This document shows positions 15,942 through 25,140 of a DNA stretch of 64,000 nt, piece after piece. A model generated the notes under the pieces. The model made no database searches. It was not told the DNA's origin and saw only the letters and a program-made list of their open reading frames with translations. The DNA comes from GW2011-AR15 sp964428335 (lineage in GTDB: Archaea > Nanobdellota > Nanobdellia > Woesearchaeales > GW2011-AR15): NCBI GenBank assembly GCA_964428335.1, contig CAYRXW010000001.1, forward strand, positions 62,001 to 126,000, given 5' to 3'. The position numbers and the translations under genes are program-made. Position 1 is the stretch's first letter. Each line of letters begins with the position of its first letter.

Positions 15942-16915
15942 TTTCTTAATTTCTTATAATAATTCATATATTTCTCTTTTATTTTTTCTCTGAGGGTTTC
16001 ATCATCAATTGGCTTTAGCAACTCATCAACATCAACTTTTGGATATTTAATAAGTTCAGATGTAAATTCCCTACCAGCTTCTTTTGCGCCTAACTGAATT
16101 CTTTTTGCAGGTTCCTTTCCAAAATTCTTTATTGCAGGAAGTTTTGTAATTGCATTAGCGCCTGCTTTCAGAAGCATAGGTATCTCTTCAGTCTTATCAG
16201 GCCAGCTGCCTGCAATTATCACAAGCTTTGGAAATTCTATCCTGGTTTTTGCAATCCACTCAATATAATATTCAGTTGTTGGACCTGGAAGGTTCATAGC
16301 GCCTTCATGAGGCACTAACCTATAGAAATTAATCCTGTCAATATTCCATTTATTTATTATTTTAACAAGCTCTGGAAAGTCATCTATGCTTTCACCAAGC
16401 CCGATTATTATTGTGATTGACTTCTTGATGTTAAATTTATCAGCTATGGCAAACATCTTCTCGATCTCATCAATAGGCTTATCAGGGACAATATCAGGCC
16501 TTATCTTCCAGTTTACTGTTTCAACAGTTCCTGTTACCCCTTCAATATATGGCAAAAGTTCCTGTATCTGTTTTTCCCTTAGTGTGCCAAGATTAAGCCA
16601 TTGCTTCTTTCCGGTTATCTTGAATATGCCTTCCAGCACGTCTTTCAGATCTTTTGTGTTCCAGGAAGCAATTCCTGCAGAGACAAATCCTATCTCCCAG
16701 TTGCATATTCTGCATATCAAAGCTTCAGCCAGGATTGATTCAAGCCTTCTTCTTGCCTGTGCAGGTTTTTTTATTTGATCCTTGATTGTATACATAAAAC
16801 AGAACTTGCAGGTAGGCTTTGCACAGAACCATGAGATGAATATGGCACGTTCAAACCATGTTATGGGTGGGAAGTTTTCACTATAAGTTTTGGATGCTTT
16901 GGTTAGGATGTCCAT
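15932..16915 (-). CDS. Radical SAM protein, biotin synthase-like
   Basis: The 327-residue enzyme has its Fe-S cysteines as C31-x4-C36-x2-C39 (CAKPTCKFCFMYT), one residue longer in the first spacing than the usual CX3CX2C. The barrel continues with 'IGFVSAGIASWNTKDLKDVL', 'GVTGTVETVNWKIRPDIVPDK', 'ITIIIGLGESIDDFPELV' and 'DRINFYRLVPHEGAMNLPGP', typical of the biotin synthase/ThiH-like radical SAM branch seen in archaeal COG2516-like proteins. Substrate and product are unknown. It ends inside the convergent regulator gene. Confidence 0.75.
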   Translation of the reverse strand: MDILTKASKTYSENFPPITWFERAIFISWFCAKPTCKFCFMYTIKDQIKKPAQARRRLESILAEALICRICNWEIGFVSAGIASWNTKDLKDVLEGIFKITGKKQWLNLGTLREKQIQELLPYIEGVTGTVETVNWKIRPDIVPDKPIDEIEKMFAIADKFNIKKSITIIIGLGESIDDFPELVKIINKWNIDRINFYRLVPHEGAMNLPGPTTEYYIEWIAKTRIEFPKLVIIAGSWPDKTEEIPMLLKAGANAITKLPAIKNFGKEPAKRIQLGAKEAGREFTSELIKYPKVDVDELLKPIDDETLREKIKEKYMNYYKKLRNYE

Positions 16916-16947
16916 TTTACTTTGGTAGAATTAAGTTGTTTTTAAGG

Positions 16948-17646
16948 TTATTTACTATTAACTTGTATTGATTCAGCGTATTCTAATTGAGTCATTGCAT
17001 ACATGTTTTCCGAAGCAGAGATATAACCTAATTCTTCCAGTAATGATAATTTTAGCCTAATTGCATCAATTCCACCAGCTTTAAATTCTACATTCCAGAC
17101 AGGATGCCATGAATTTTGATTAATCAAGTAAACAGCTTCTGTCAATAGTGGAATCTCCTCAGCTGAGGTATATGAGCTGAAAATCTTATTAGTATCTAAC
17201 TTTTTTAGATTAAGGTAATGCTCCTTTGAAAAATGCTGTTCCCACATATTTTTATGAATTGGGTTAGCTTTATACCTTAGGTGAGCAGTTTCATGCACCA
17301 GATATCTTTCTACAATCTTATCAGGTTCCAAAATGACTTTTCCAGTTTGTAAATCAGTTTTTGCAATTTCTTTGCCAAAAAGATGATACCCAGATAATTC
17401 AAATCCTTCTATCATTTGAAAATTAGTCGAATACAGATAACTGTTTGACATAGCATTATTATGCGCCTCTTCTAATTCAGTCAAATTTGCCACAGTTGTA
17501 TATCCTGTTATAGGCACCTCTAAACTTAATTCTAACTTTTTTTCTAAATGCGAATTGGTATAACTATCCGCAACAACAGGGTTTGTAGCTGTAATTAGTG
17601 TTAAGGCTATAGCTCCGCATATTGCTAATTTGTAAAATGTATGCAT
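16948..17646 (-). CDS. Exported HEXXH metalloprotease-like protein
   Basis: A signal peptide is clear (MHTFYKLAICGAIALTLITATNPVVA). The mature 205 residues carry HETAH at 118-122, in 'IVERYLVHETAHLRYKANPIHKNMWEQHF', a zinc-binding motif placed as in many extracellular peptidases. Further acidic residues follow in 'SSYTSAEEIPLLTEAVY', where a third ligand could lie. A TATA box (TTTATAAA, 17672-17679) is 29 nt upstream and a TTACTA-N5-TAGTAA repeat lies just beyond it. It is the last gene of the secretory block but has its own promoter. Confidence 0.65.
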   Translation of the reverse strand: MHTFYKLAICGAIALTLITATNPVVADSYTNSHLEKKLELSLEVPITGYTTVANLTELEEAHNNAMSNSYLYSTNFQMIEGFELSGYHLFGKEIAKTDLQTGKVILEPDKIVERYLVHETAHLRYKANPIHKNMWEQHFSKEHYLNLKKLDTNKIFSSYTSAEEIPLLTEAVYLINQNSWHPVWNVEFKAGGIDAIRLKLSLLEELGYISASENMYAMTQLEYAESIQVNSK

Positions 17647-17681
17647 TTAGGGCAAAAAAATGCATTCTCTATTTATAAATC

Positions 17682-17698
17682 TTACTACGTTTTAGTAA
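17682..17698. promoter_or_regulatory. Operator candidate TTACTA-N5-TAGTAA
   Basis: A perfect 6+6 inverted repeat sits directly upstream of the TATA box for the gene at 17646, and just after the stop of the gene at 17702. It is identical in both half-sites and spacing to the one at 62503-62519. Confidence 0.55.
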
Positions 17699-17701
17699 CA
17701 A

Positions 17702-18541
17702 TTATGGGTCAACAGAGAGATAACAACATACTTCTCCGTTTACACATGCTTGATCATTCCCTAAATTTAATGCTGTTTGATATCCGTTGGTTATTGAAGT
17801 ATCACATGCAGGAAGACCTCTGCTTGGACCACAATTTGGACAGACATTTGTGCAAGTTCCTGGCGCACAAGGAGCACCGTTAACATCATTACAATGGTGT
17901 TTTCCATCCGATTGTATAGCACACACTTGTCCAACTGGGCAATTGCTACAAACACCCCCAATCTGAGGCTGTTGACCAACAGGTTGTTCTACAGGAGGAG
18001 CTGAAATTGAATTAACCTGACAACATTCTGCACCTACTTTACACTTTCTGAAATCATTTTGGTTTTCAAAAATAACTGTACCACCAGACGAGCCACAGGT
18101 ATTTCCAGGTACACAAGCAGCCATTTTTGCGCCTTGTCCAAGTTCTAAATAGCCACATAAATCACCTATCTCATAACCAACACTTTGCTGGTAATATATA
18201 CAGCAGTCATAACCTGGCTCACATGTTCCATATTCACTATTTGTGCTGATAATATTTTGACTATTGCAAAGCCCGCTTTTATAACATAGTCCTCTTTCAG
18301 TCTCATATGCTCCAAAACCACATCTTCCATTTGCAGAATTTGGACCGCCTGTAGCTGGTTTTTTAAGTGGATCAATTTCGCAAAGCTCACATGCAGAATC
18401 TGAAAAATATCCCGATGAGGCAACATCAAACGTTTCCTTACATTCGTATACTGCGTTTGTAAATGCTGCTTGAGTCTCAGTGCAGGAACTCAAAAACACA
18501 ATGGCAACTAAACTCAAAATAATTGAATAGTACGTTTTCAT
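17702..18541 (-). CDS. Cys-rich exported lipoprotein-like protein
   Basis: The N-terminus MKTYYSIILSLVAIVFLSSC has a lipobox-like end (LSSC), suggesting a lipid-anchored exported protein. The mature 260 residues contain more than 25 cysteines in pairs, for example CCIYYQ, CSNCPVGQVC and CTNVCPNCGPS, probably disulfide-bonded or metal-binding. I recognise no domain. It lies 7 nt after the gene at 18549 and is third in an operon with another Cys-rich protein and a pilin-like membrane protein. Confidence 0.65.
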   Translation of the reverse strand: MKTYYSIILSLVAIVFLSSCTETQAAFTNAVYECKETFDVASSGYFSDSACELCEIDPLKKPATGGPNSANGRCGFGAYETERGLCYKSGLCNSQNIISTNSEYGTCEPGYDCCIYYQQSVGYEIGDLCGYLELGQGAKMAACVPGNTCGSSGGTVIFENQNDFRKCKVGAECCQVNSISAPPVEQPVGQQPQIGGVCSNCPVGQVCAIQSDGKHHCNDVNGAPCAPGTCTNVCPNCGPSRGLPACDTSITNGYQTALNLGNDQACVNGEVCCYLSVDP

Positions 18542-18548
18542 TTTATCC

Positions 18549-19175
18549 TCACTGACAAGTATATTTTACGTAAACAGGGCAAGCTGAAACAGTTCTTCCA
18601 AGGTATGATGTACAATGTGCATCCATTTCTGAAGTTAAACCTGTTGAAGATTTTCCATATCCACAGGATGTGCCTTCACCTTGAAAACATGCTCCTGGTA
18701 ACAATCCTAGATTTCCTTTAACCTGATTTAATTTTTCAGTGAACAGGACAGAAACGTCTGAACATTGTGCATACGTTAAGCGATATTTTGAACATGTACA
18801 AATTTGCATACACTTTGGAAAATGTTGCTCTAATACTCTGTTTGCACAGTAATCATAACAACTTCCGGACACATCAACTTCAGGTACCAATCCAGTTATG
18901 CATCCCCCACATCTGGCTAGTCTGCAAAAATTTATTCCTCCAGTAGGTTGACAACAATCTGGAAGTGAGTTAGAATGGCCACAATCTACCGGTGCTGGTT
19001 CAAAATCCATTTTATCAAAATTGAATTCCCCAGTTTGGCACTCTGCTGGACAACTAACTTGTTGGTTTTGAGAAAGCACTATTTTTGTTGGATATTCATT
19101 AGAGGCAAAAACCTGAAAACCTAAAACAAGTATTATCAAAATAATTGCACAGCTTTTAAAAATATTTTTCATCAT
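18549..19175 (-). CDS. Cys-rich secreted protein
   Basis: The 208-residue protein begins with a signal peptide (IILIILVLGFQVFA). About 24 cysteines follow, with CPAECQTG, DCCQPTGGINFC, RCGGCITG and MQICTCSKY. I recognise no family. The start overlaps the stop of the 19172 gene by 4 nt (ATGA), so the two are translationally coupled. The signal peptide and the nearby VKOR and thioredoxin-like genes suggest it is folded with disulfides outside the cytoplasm. Confidence 0.65.
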   Translation of the reverse strand: MMKNIFKSCAIILIILVLGFQVFASNEYPTKIVLSQNQQVSCPAECQTGEFNFDKMDFEPAPVDCGHSNSLPDCCQPTGGINFCRLARCGGCITGLVPEVDVSGSCYDYCANRVLEQHFPKCMQICTCSKYRLTYAQCSDVSVLFTEKLNQVKGNLGLLPGACFQGEGTSCGYGKSSTGLTSEMDAHCTSYLGRTVSACPVYVKYTCQ

Positions 19176-21289
19176 TTCACCTCATTAGGATATACTGCCA
19201 TGAAGCAGTCGGGGTCTGATTGCTTTGTAATAGGATCAAGACATTTTGTACATTCATTATTTGCAGGTGTCCAATCAACCAAAGTTGGGACATTGTTAAC
19301 TAGTGTACACCATTTAAATGTATCACAATATGCAGTTCCTAACATTTGCCTAGTGCAGGAGCAGTCTCCTCCATTTTCACTTGCTAAAATAAGTCCTGTG
19401 ACTAAATCAAATTTGCAGGTCATACATTCACCACCCACAACTAATGTTTCACCTTCTGTTTCACAGACCATGCTTCCTTCTGCTGTTACACCTGTTCCTC
19501 TTATTGTTATTGCAGCTCTGCACGTTGCACAATAATTAAACCCTGGCGTAGTAAGGCTTCTTGAAGGACTTTTTACTGTGGCTTCTTCAAAGACTATATT
19601 AAATGGTTCCTTTGAAAAAAACCTATCAAATGGAGTTTCTATCATAAGGCGTGTAATTGCATTAGGGTTCAAATAACAATCTCCATTTTCATCTAGTACA
19701 TCATTATAGTATGTGTCTATGCTTATAGCGTCAAACGGTGCTAGGCATGAATCACCATTATGGTGAAACTCTATTTCAATTATTTTTCCATCACCATCAG
19801 CATCAACCGTTTTTCCACCTACACATGACTTTTCATTATATCCTAAAATCATTTCATTTAATTCTTTAGATCCTGGCCAGCCATTTGCGTTATACTTTGC
19901 TTTTTCAAATGCTTCAGCTACTGACCCTTCAAAATCAGCAACTATTGCTGGACATATTCCACCTTCCATAATGTCTGTTAATAAAGGAAAGGCATCTTCC
20001 CTATACTTACCGATACATTCTTGAAAACTGATAGGATTAGGATCGCATCCCTTGGTGCTTTCTTTGCAGCAGCATCTTTCCCATATTTTTGCTTCTGAAC
20101 TGCACATATCAGGATCATCACCAAATATGAAAGATTCTTCAACTTCCTGAACGCTTTCCCTAATTCCCCCTGGTTGGTTATCTAATGTAAGAAGATAAGC
20201 TGCTTTAGCGGGTATCGAAGCAACATTATCATTAAGCCAATAAAGATCGCTAATACCACCCATACCATCAGAAGCAGAGCCTTCACAATAAAATTCATTA
20301 AGTATATTCATACGAGCAGAATACATTTCGTCTGTTTCAGAAGGTCCTTTCTCAGGTTGAATCATTTCATATTTCTGCTTGAACAGATAAGGTGTCATCA
20401 CGATGACTTCATTATCTACGCCGCTTCCGTCGCATCCGGTGACGATGGCAAATTTTGTGAAGTGGTCTGTCTTTGCAGTTGCTACACCATTTTCAATATC
20501 TGTCTCAAGACCCCTCCATATCTTTAAATCCTCATCCCACCATGCGATGGAAAGGGATTCAACTTTACTATTACCGGGAACATCATTAACATTAAACCTA
20601 ATAGCTATTTCAACAGGCTTTGAAAATGTTGCTCCATCAGGAAGACCTTCATAGACAAGGTTTCCAACAACAATACCATTATTTAGACCGTCAAAATTCT
20701 TTTCAATCACTTTTATTCCCACAGAATCAATCAATGTTCCATCTTCAAATTCGACTTTAGTCCCTAATGGAACTTTTAGGTTTGCCCTGTTATCTGACGA
20801 TACAATACTTAGCTCCTGAGTCTCATCTAAATCCTCAAATTGCCCTTTATCAAATGTGAATTCGATAGGTACTAACGTGAATTTTTTATTATCTTTTTTA
20901 GCTTCAATAGGATAGCTTACTTTGATAACAAGCGTATTGTCTTCATATTCAACAATTGCTGAAAGTTGAGCATCAACAAATTCATAACCCTGTTTTTTCA
21001 TATTTTCATAAGGGTCAACCATGCATGTTTTTATCTCTGAATTAAGATAGCTTTCATAGCTTGGTTTATCTTTTTTATTCATTCCTATATCAATATTTGC
21101 CCTGACAACCATTGCTCTTGTGCATTGATCGAAATATGACTGAAAACTTACAAAAGAAACATCAGAAAGTTCAGTTTGCCCCTTTATAGTATCTTCATTC
21201 TGCACTCTTCTGAGTGTTAAAAAAGTTGCAACCATAATAACCAGTATAATCCCTATTATAACAAAAAAATTAGCTTGACCCTTTCTCAT
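19172..21289 (-). CDS. Pilin-like membrane-anchored protein with ZU5-like domain and Cys-rich tail
   Basis: The N-terminus 'MRKGQANFFVIIGIILVIMV' resembles a type IV pilin signal (cleavage after KG) or a plain anchor. Residues about 30-160 form a beta-rich domain shared with the 274-residue protein at 23999. Residues about 170-285 resemble a ZU5-type module ('NLKVPLGTKVEFEDGTLIDSV...WWDEDLKIWRGLETDIENG...TDHFTKFAIVT'). The C-terminal half is Cys-rich ('RCCCKESTKGC', 'NYCATCRAAI'). It is first in an operon with the genes at 18549 and 17702. Its extracellular position is inference. Confidence 0.68.
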   Translation of the reverse strand: MRKGQANFFVIIGIILVIMVATFLTLRRVQNEDTIKGQTELSDVSFVSFQSYFDQCTRAMVVRANIDIGMNKKDKPSYESYLNSEIKTCMVDPYENMKKQGYEFVDAQLSAIVEYEDNTLVIKVSYPIEAKKDNKKFTLVPIEFTFDKGQFEDLDETQELSIVSSDNRANLKVPLGTKVEFEDGTLIDSVGIKVIEKNFDGLNNGIVVGNLVYEGLPDGATFSKPVEIAIRFNVNDVPGNSKVESLSIAWWDEDLKIWRGLETDIENGVATAKTDHFTKFAIVTGCDGSGVDNEVIVMTPYLFKQKYEMIQPEKGPSETDEMYSARMNILNEFYCEGSASDGMGGISDLYWLNDNVASIPAKAAYLLTLDNQPGGIRESVQEVEESFIFGDDPDMCSSEAKIWERCCCKESTKGCDPNPISFQECIGKYREDAFPLLTDIMEGGICPAIVADFEGSVAEAFEKAKYNANGWPGSKELNEMILGYNEKSCVGGKTVDADGDGKIIEIEFHHNGDSCLAPFDAISIDTYYNDVLDENGDCYLNPNAITRLMIETPFDRFFSKEPFNIVFEEATVKSPSRSLTTPGFNYCATCRAAITIRGTGVTAEGSMVCETEGETLVVGGECMTCKFDLVTGLILASENGGDCSCTRQMLGTAYCDTFKWCTLVNNVPTLVDWTPANNECTKCLDPITKQSDPDCFMAVYPNEVK

Positions 21290-21444
21290 TTATTAATACC
21301 CCAATAGATTAACTGAATCATTAGTTTATAATATTTTTGTTTTATTTACATGATGTTTTTTTAATCAAAAAAACAACTTTTTAGTTTACTTTCTCACAAC
21401 TTAAGTGTATAAGCTTTATAAATAAGATGAGATTTTTTGGCTCG

Positions 21445-22065
21445 ATGAGGGTTAGGAAAGCAATAATTAGTGGGCTGATAGGTTTACTTGCAATTACATT
21501 GGTTAGCAGTCCAATTGCTTATGCCATACAGCTCTCTTCTGCAGAAAGACAAGCAGAATCAGTATATTATTACGTTGCTTCCTTGCCAACTTTAGAAAGC
21601 TATGTAAATGTTGTAACTGAGCCTGTGATATACTCTACAATTTCTGAAAAAACCGCTGAAGAAATACATGAAGAACTATCAGGTCTGGAGTATATTACAG
21701 ATTTTCCTGAACTTACGTCTGCAGCTACAAAGGCTGCTGGAAAAGTTGATTGTGGAAGCTATGCAATTTATGCAGCATCTTTGCTTTATGAAAAGGGACA
21801 TAATCCTTATGCGTTATATTTTACTAGTAATTCTGGCAAAGAGCATACAGTGGTGATATATAATGATGGGAAGGGCTGGGGTTCTATTGGCGGGCTTAGT
21901 TGGGATAACCAGCCACCTATCTATCAGACAGTTGGTGAACTGGCCCAAAAAATCTCAGAAGATGAAGCATCAAATGAAACATATGAAGGTTATTTCATGG
22001 ATTTTATCTTCCAATTTTCACCTGAAGTTTATGAAGGCAAATACAAAATAGAATTGAAAAAATAA
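21445..22065 (+). CDS. Exported transglutaminase/papain-like protein
   Basis: The ATG at 21445 is 26 nt from the TATA box TTTATAAATA (21415-21424); the upstream ATG at 21427 is too close to it. The product starts with a signal peptide (MRVRKAIISGLIGLLAITLVSSPIAYA). The core reads 'KVDCGSYAIYAASLLYEKGHNPYALYF', then 'GKEHTVVIYNDGKGWGSIGG', matching the Cys and His of a transglutaminase-like cysteine peptidase fold; the third residue is unclear. It may process surface proteins. It is transcribed opposite to the flanking secretory operons. Confidence 0.6.
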   Translation: MRVRKAIISGLIGLLAITLVSSPIAYAIQLSSAERQAESVYYYVASLPTLESYVNVVTEPVIYSTISEKTAEEIHEELSGLEYITDFPELTSAATKAAGKVDCGSYAIYAASLLYEKGHNPYALYFTSNSGKEHTVVIYNDGKGWGSIGGLSWDNQPPIYQTVGELAQKISEDEASNETYEGYFMDFIFQFSPEVYEGKYKIELKK

Positions 22066-22078
22066 ATTATCTTTCTAA

Positions 22079-23986
22079 TTAAGGTCTGCAACCACCCCAT
22101 AATATAGCAATCCATCCAAAACCTTTGCATTTTGGTTTTGATTCTGTTGAAGGACCTGAAGGTTCCAGGTTCCTTGGAATATATGGATCTATTGTTCCTG
22201 AATTTGCTGATCCTCCGCAGGCTTCGCTATCGACAGAAACACCATTATACCTATTTCCACCATATTCTGCACAGCAGCTCTCAATATTTGTTGTTTTAAA
22301 TGCATTATAATCTAAGCTAGCAACAGCTGGGCATGGCTCCTTAACCTTTCCTGCATCCAATGCATCGTTGCTTCTTCCTATTATTGTCCAGTAGTTTATG
22401 ACATCCTGTCCTGTTTCCAGATGCAACACTCCATCTCCACAACCGACTTCAAGAGTGCAGGAGTAAGCTCTGACATCTGCAACACACACACCATCATCAA
22501 TTCTGGTTATATCTAAACTGCCAATGTTTCCTCCAGCTGATGAACTTGTATCATAAACACTTGGAATCTTGCAGTCCGGATTATCAGTTGCTCCTGTATA
22601 TGAAGTAACTATTGGGTTATTTCCGCATGTAGGGTAATGTATAGGCCTAAATGAATACATTGGATAAGGCAAGTCTGGCTGATGTATATACAAATCATAC
22701 ATTGGATTTGTTTTTATTACAGCGTCAAAATATTTTCTTGCAACATCATTATAATAATTCATTTCTGCATTGCAGTCAGGCTCATTTTCCTGGCAACCTG
22801 TTCTTTCTGTACCTAAAGTATAGGTGCAACATTCCTTTCCGTTTGAATTTACTTTATACCTAACAGTTCTTGACATTCCAATATGCTGTGACTTTTGCCT
22901 GTCAGTGCCAAAGACTTCAGGGTCATATGCGCATTGGTCGCATGATAATGTAGGGATTAATGCTGTCCCAGTAGCTTCATCAAAGTTGTTATTTAAGACT
23001 AAAACACCAGGTTGCATGTTTGCAAAAACACCTTTAAGATCATTATAAACAACAGATGCAACACCTGTTGTTCCATATTCTCCGGACCTTACAGCGCTTA
23101 CCGGAAAAACAGGCATTGGTGTTCCACAATCAAAACAGAATGTGCTATAATGGTCAGTGCTGCAGTCATTTATAAGCCAGGTTTCCCTGTTGTTTGTGAT
23201 TGCAGTGTCTGCTCTCTTGCAAATGGGAACAGTTCCTCCATCCAGAGTGCACCTGCTGACAAACACTTTATTTTGTGAACATCCACCATTTTCGCATTTT
23301 GCTTCTTCTATGCCAAAGAATTTTGTTTTCCCATCTTTCGGCGTTTCGTATTCAGCTCCGCAGATTGCTCCAGTCTGGAAACTTCCAAGGTCACCATCAT
23401 CAACAGAATATGAATAAAATGAGACAAGAGAATTTGATGGATTTAGCACATAGTCTATCCCTTGTGTTGTTGCTTGCAGGAATAAGTCATTATTCAATTT
23501 TCCACTTCTTGCCATATCTTCCCAATCAATGCATGCTAAACTATTCTCTCTACCATTTGCTTTTACTGACACAATAAATGCACTCATCTGGACTTGGTCA
23601 ATAGGGGTTGATATTTTTTCATCAAGTTGCAGGTTGAAGTGGTTCCACCATCTTTCAAGGCACGAAAAATCATTTGTCCAGTCACAATCAAAATTGTTCC
23701 ATTTATTTTTTTCCTTAATCAATTCATCAGCAGGTTCCAGTTCTCCTTCCCTTATGGTATAAGGATCCCAGTTTTCCCGGCACATCTGGCATAAATCCCT
23801 TCCTGCAGGTGTTTCCAGATTTGGATTTGCATCATCCCTGCCACAACCCATGCACTGGTATATATACTGGTGACATGGAATGCTATATGGACTGCTGCAG
23901 AACTGGTCAACTGGCCCAGTTTGAGCTTGCACTACCTGTAGAAAAATTACAAAGACAAAAGATATTAAAACTATTTTTTTTATCAT
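22079..23986 (-). CDS. Large Cys-rich secreted protein, unrecognised
   Basis: The 635-residue product has a signal peptide (KIVLISFVFVIFLQVVQA) and no further membrane helix until a hydrophobic C-terminal end (FGWIAILWGGC). More than 35 cysteines occur in pairs such as 'CMGCGRDD', 'LCQMCRENW', 'FCFDCGTP' and 'SCDQCAYDP'. I recognise no domain. It follows the pilin-like gene at 23999 by 12 nt, repeating the layout of the 19172-18549 pair. Confidence 0.62.
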   Translation of the reverse strand: MIKKIVLISFVFVIFLQVVQAQTGPVDQFCSSPYSIPCHQYIYQCMGCGRDDANPNLETPAGRDLCQMCRENWDPYTIREGELEPADELIKEKNKWNNFDCDWTNDFSCLERWWNHFNLQLDEKISTPIDQVQMSAFIVSVKANGRENSLACIDWEDMARSGKLNNDLFLQATTQGIDYVLNPSNSLVSFYSYSVDDGDLGSFQTGAICGAEYETPKDGKTKFFGIEEAKCENGGCSQNKVFVSRCTLDGGTVPICKRADTAITNNRETWLINDCSTDHYSTFCFDCGTPMPVFPVSAVRSGEYGTTGVASVVYNDLKGVFANMQPGVLVLNNNFDEATGTALIPTLSCDQCAYDPEVFGTDRQKSQHIGMSRTVRYKVNSNGKECCTYTLGTERTGCQENEPDCNAEMNYYNDVARKYFDAVIKTNPMYDLYIHQPDLPYPMYSFRPIHYPTCGNNPIVTSYTGATDNPDCKIPSVYDTSSSAGGNIGSLDITRIDDGVCVADVRAYSCTLEVGCGDGVLHLETGQDVINYWTIIGRSNDALDAGKVKEPCPAVASLDYNAFKTTNIESCCAEYGGNRYNGVSVDSEACGGSANSGTIDPYIPRNLEPSGPSTESKPKCKGFGWIAILWGGCRP

Positions 23987-23998
23987 TTTTTATCCCAC

Positions 23999-24823
23999 CT
24001 ATATTGTTTTACTTAATTTTCCCTTTAATAAACCTTGCTCTTCGTCAAGCTCTGCTTTTATATACTCACATTTTTCTTTATTGCAAAGCCTCATATTGAA
24101 AGATGTCATTGAGCTCAAATATTCTGGCAAATGCTTATAATAAATATCAGCTGGTGGTTCAAAAGCCAAGCCGCTTGGTGAAATCTCATATTGAGTCCTG
24201 TCGAAAGTCTGCTCTTCAAGGGCTGAGTTAGAGCTTGTCATCTTTATTGTAATAACCTCAGAGTCACCACTGATTTTTGTTCCCTGCTGGATAAACAGAA
24301 TCATTGAACTGTCAGCAGAGGTTATAGTTGTGTCAGTTGTAACAATTCCTGCAGAACTTATGGGTATCCTTACACTTGAAGCCTTATTTATTTCATAGAT
24401 GTGCTCATCAAGCAGTATGACAACATCATCATACTTTAAAACAACAGGGTATACAATTTTAAATCTCATATAGTTTTCTGTTATCTCAACATCTGTATAT
24501 AAATTCCCTTTTTGCACTTCAAAATCATCATAACCTTCAAGGTCAAAACAGAACCTGAAGTTTTTCCTTAAAAAATTCTCATAAAATATTTCAGCGTTTT
24601 TATTGACACCAAAGCTATATTTCAAGTCTTCAAAATAATTTTTTAAGCATATTAATGCATACTGGTTAAGCGTATTTTTTATTGCCTCAGAATCAATTTC
24701 CTTATTTTTTTCACTATTCATTATTTCCCTTTTATCATTAGTATATCGCATTATCCATAGGCTGCTCAATACAACAATAACTATCCCAACAATAATAAAA
24801 ACCGTAACTTGCCCTTTGTTCAT
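23999..24823 (-). CDS. Pilin-like membrane-anchored protein (paralog of the 19172 N-terminal domain)
   Basis: The protein has 274 residues. Its N-terminus 'MNKGQVTVFIIVGIVIVVLS' is the KGQ-type anchor or prepilin-like signal. A beta-rich domain follows, in the same order as in the 705-residue protein: a CxxxYF-like helix, 'F..CFD', a 'V.YPV.L' strand and a 'SSM..F.QQGTKI' strand. The C-terminal Cys-rich part of that protein is missing. It overlaps the OB-fold gene upstream by 4 nt and precedes the secreted protein at 22079. Confidence 0.65.
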   Translation of the reverse strand: MNKGQVTVFIIVGIVIVVLSSLWIMRYTNDKREIMNSEKNKEIDSEAIKNTLNQYALICLKNYFEDLKYSFGVNKNAEIFYENFLRKNFRFCFDLEGYDDFEVQKGNLYTDVEITENYMRFKIVYPVVLKYDDVVILLDEHIYEINKASSVRIPISSAGIVTTDTTITSADSSMILFIQQGTKISGDSEVITIKMTSSNSALEEQTFDRTQYEISPSGLAFEPPADIYYKHLPEYLSSMTSFNMRLCNKEKCEYIKAELDEEQGLLKGKLSKTI

Positions 24824-25083
24824 CCCAACCCAAGAATAATAAACTGCTTCTCTCCTTTATATTCTTTTACATATCCGGCTATCTCTATGGAATCATTTTC
24901 ATTGAATTCCTCAATCTGCTCATCCCAAAGAACCAATTTTATCTTTCCGGTATCATCGGCTAAAAAGCATTCGCACACTCTCCCAATTTTCCCGAATTTA
25001 TTGAATTCTCTTATAGCTCCTTTTTCCGAGATTTTCCCCTTAATCACTCCTCTAAATCCAATGCTCAGGTCAGAAATATCCAT
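24820..25083 (-). CDS. Single OB-fold nucleic-acid-binding protein
   Basis: The 87-residue product is a compact OB fold of the RPA/SSB type: 'DLSIGFRGVIKGKISEKGAIREF', 'CECFLADDTGKIKLVLWDEQ', 'FNENDSIEIAGYVKEYKGEKQFIIL'. The W after V-L and the G-K-I-K-L strand are typical. Archaea use such proteins to bind single-stranded DNA. It is odd as the first gene of an operon with a pilin-like protein and a secreted protein, which it overlaps by 4 nt. Confidence 0.8.
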   Translation of the reverse strand: MDISDLSIGFRGVIKGKISEKGAIREFNKFGKIGRVCECFLADDTGKIKLVLWDEQIEEFNENDSIEIAGYVKEYKGEKQFIILGLG

Positions 25084-25140
25084 ATCTGTTTTTAAAACAA
25101 AATCCCTTTAAAAAATTAAGTAAATAAAATTAAAAAAGAA

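Noticed and set aside
22651..24099. Plus-strand ORFs opposite the Cys-rich secreted gene
   Set aside because: They overlap one another in several frames and lack ribosome sites, promoters or family motifs.
19172..24823. Archaellum or pilus operon
   Set aside because: Only N-terminal anchors look pilin-like; no assembly ATPase, platform protein or prepilin peptidase is in the window.
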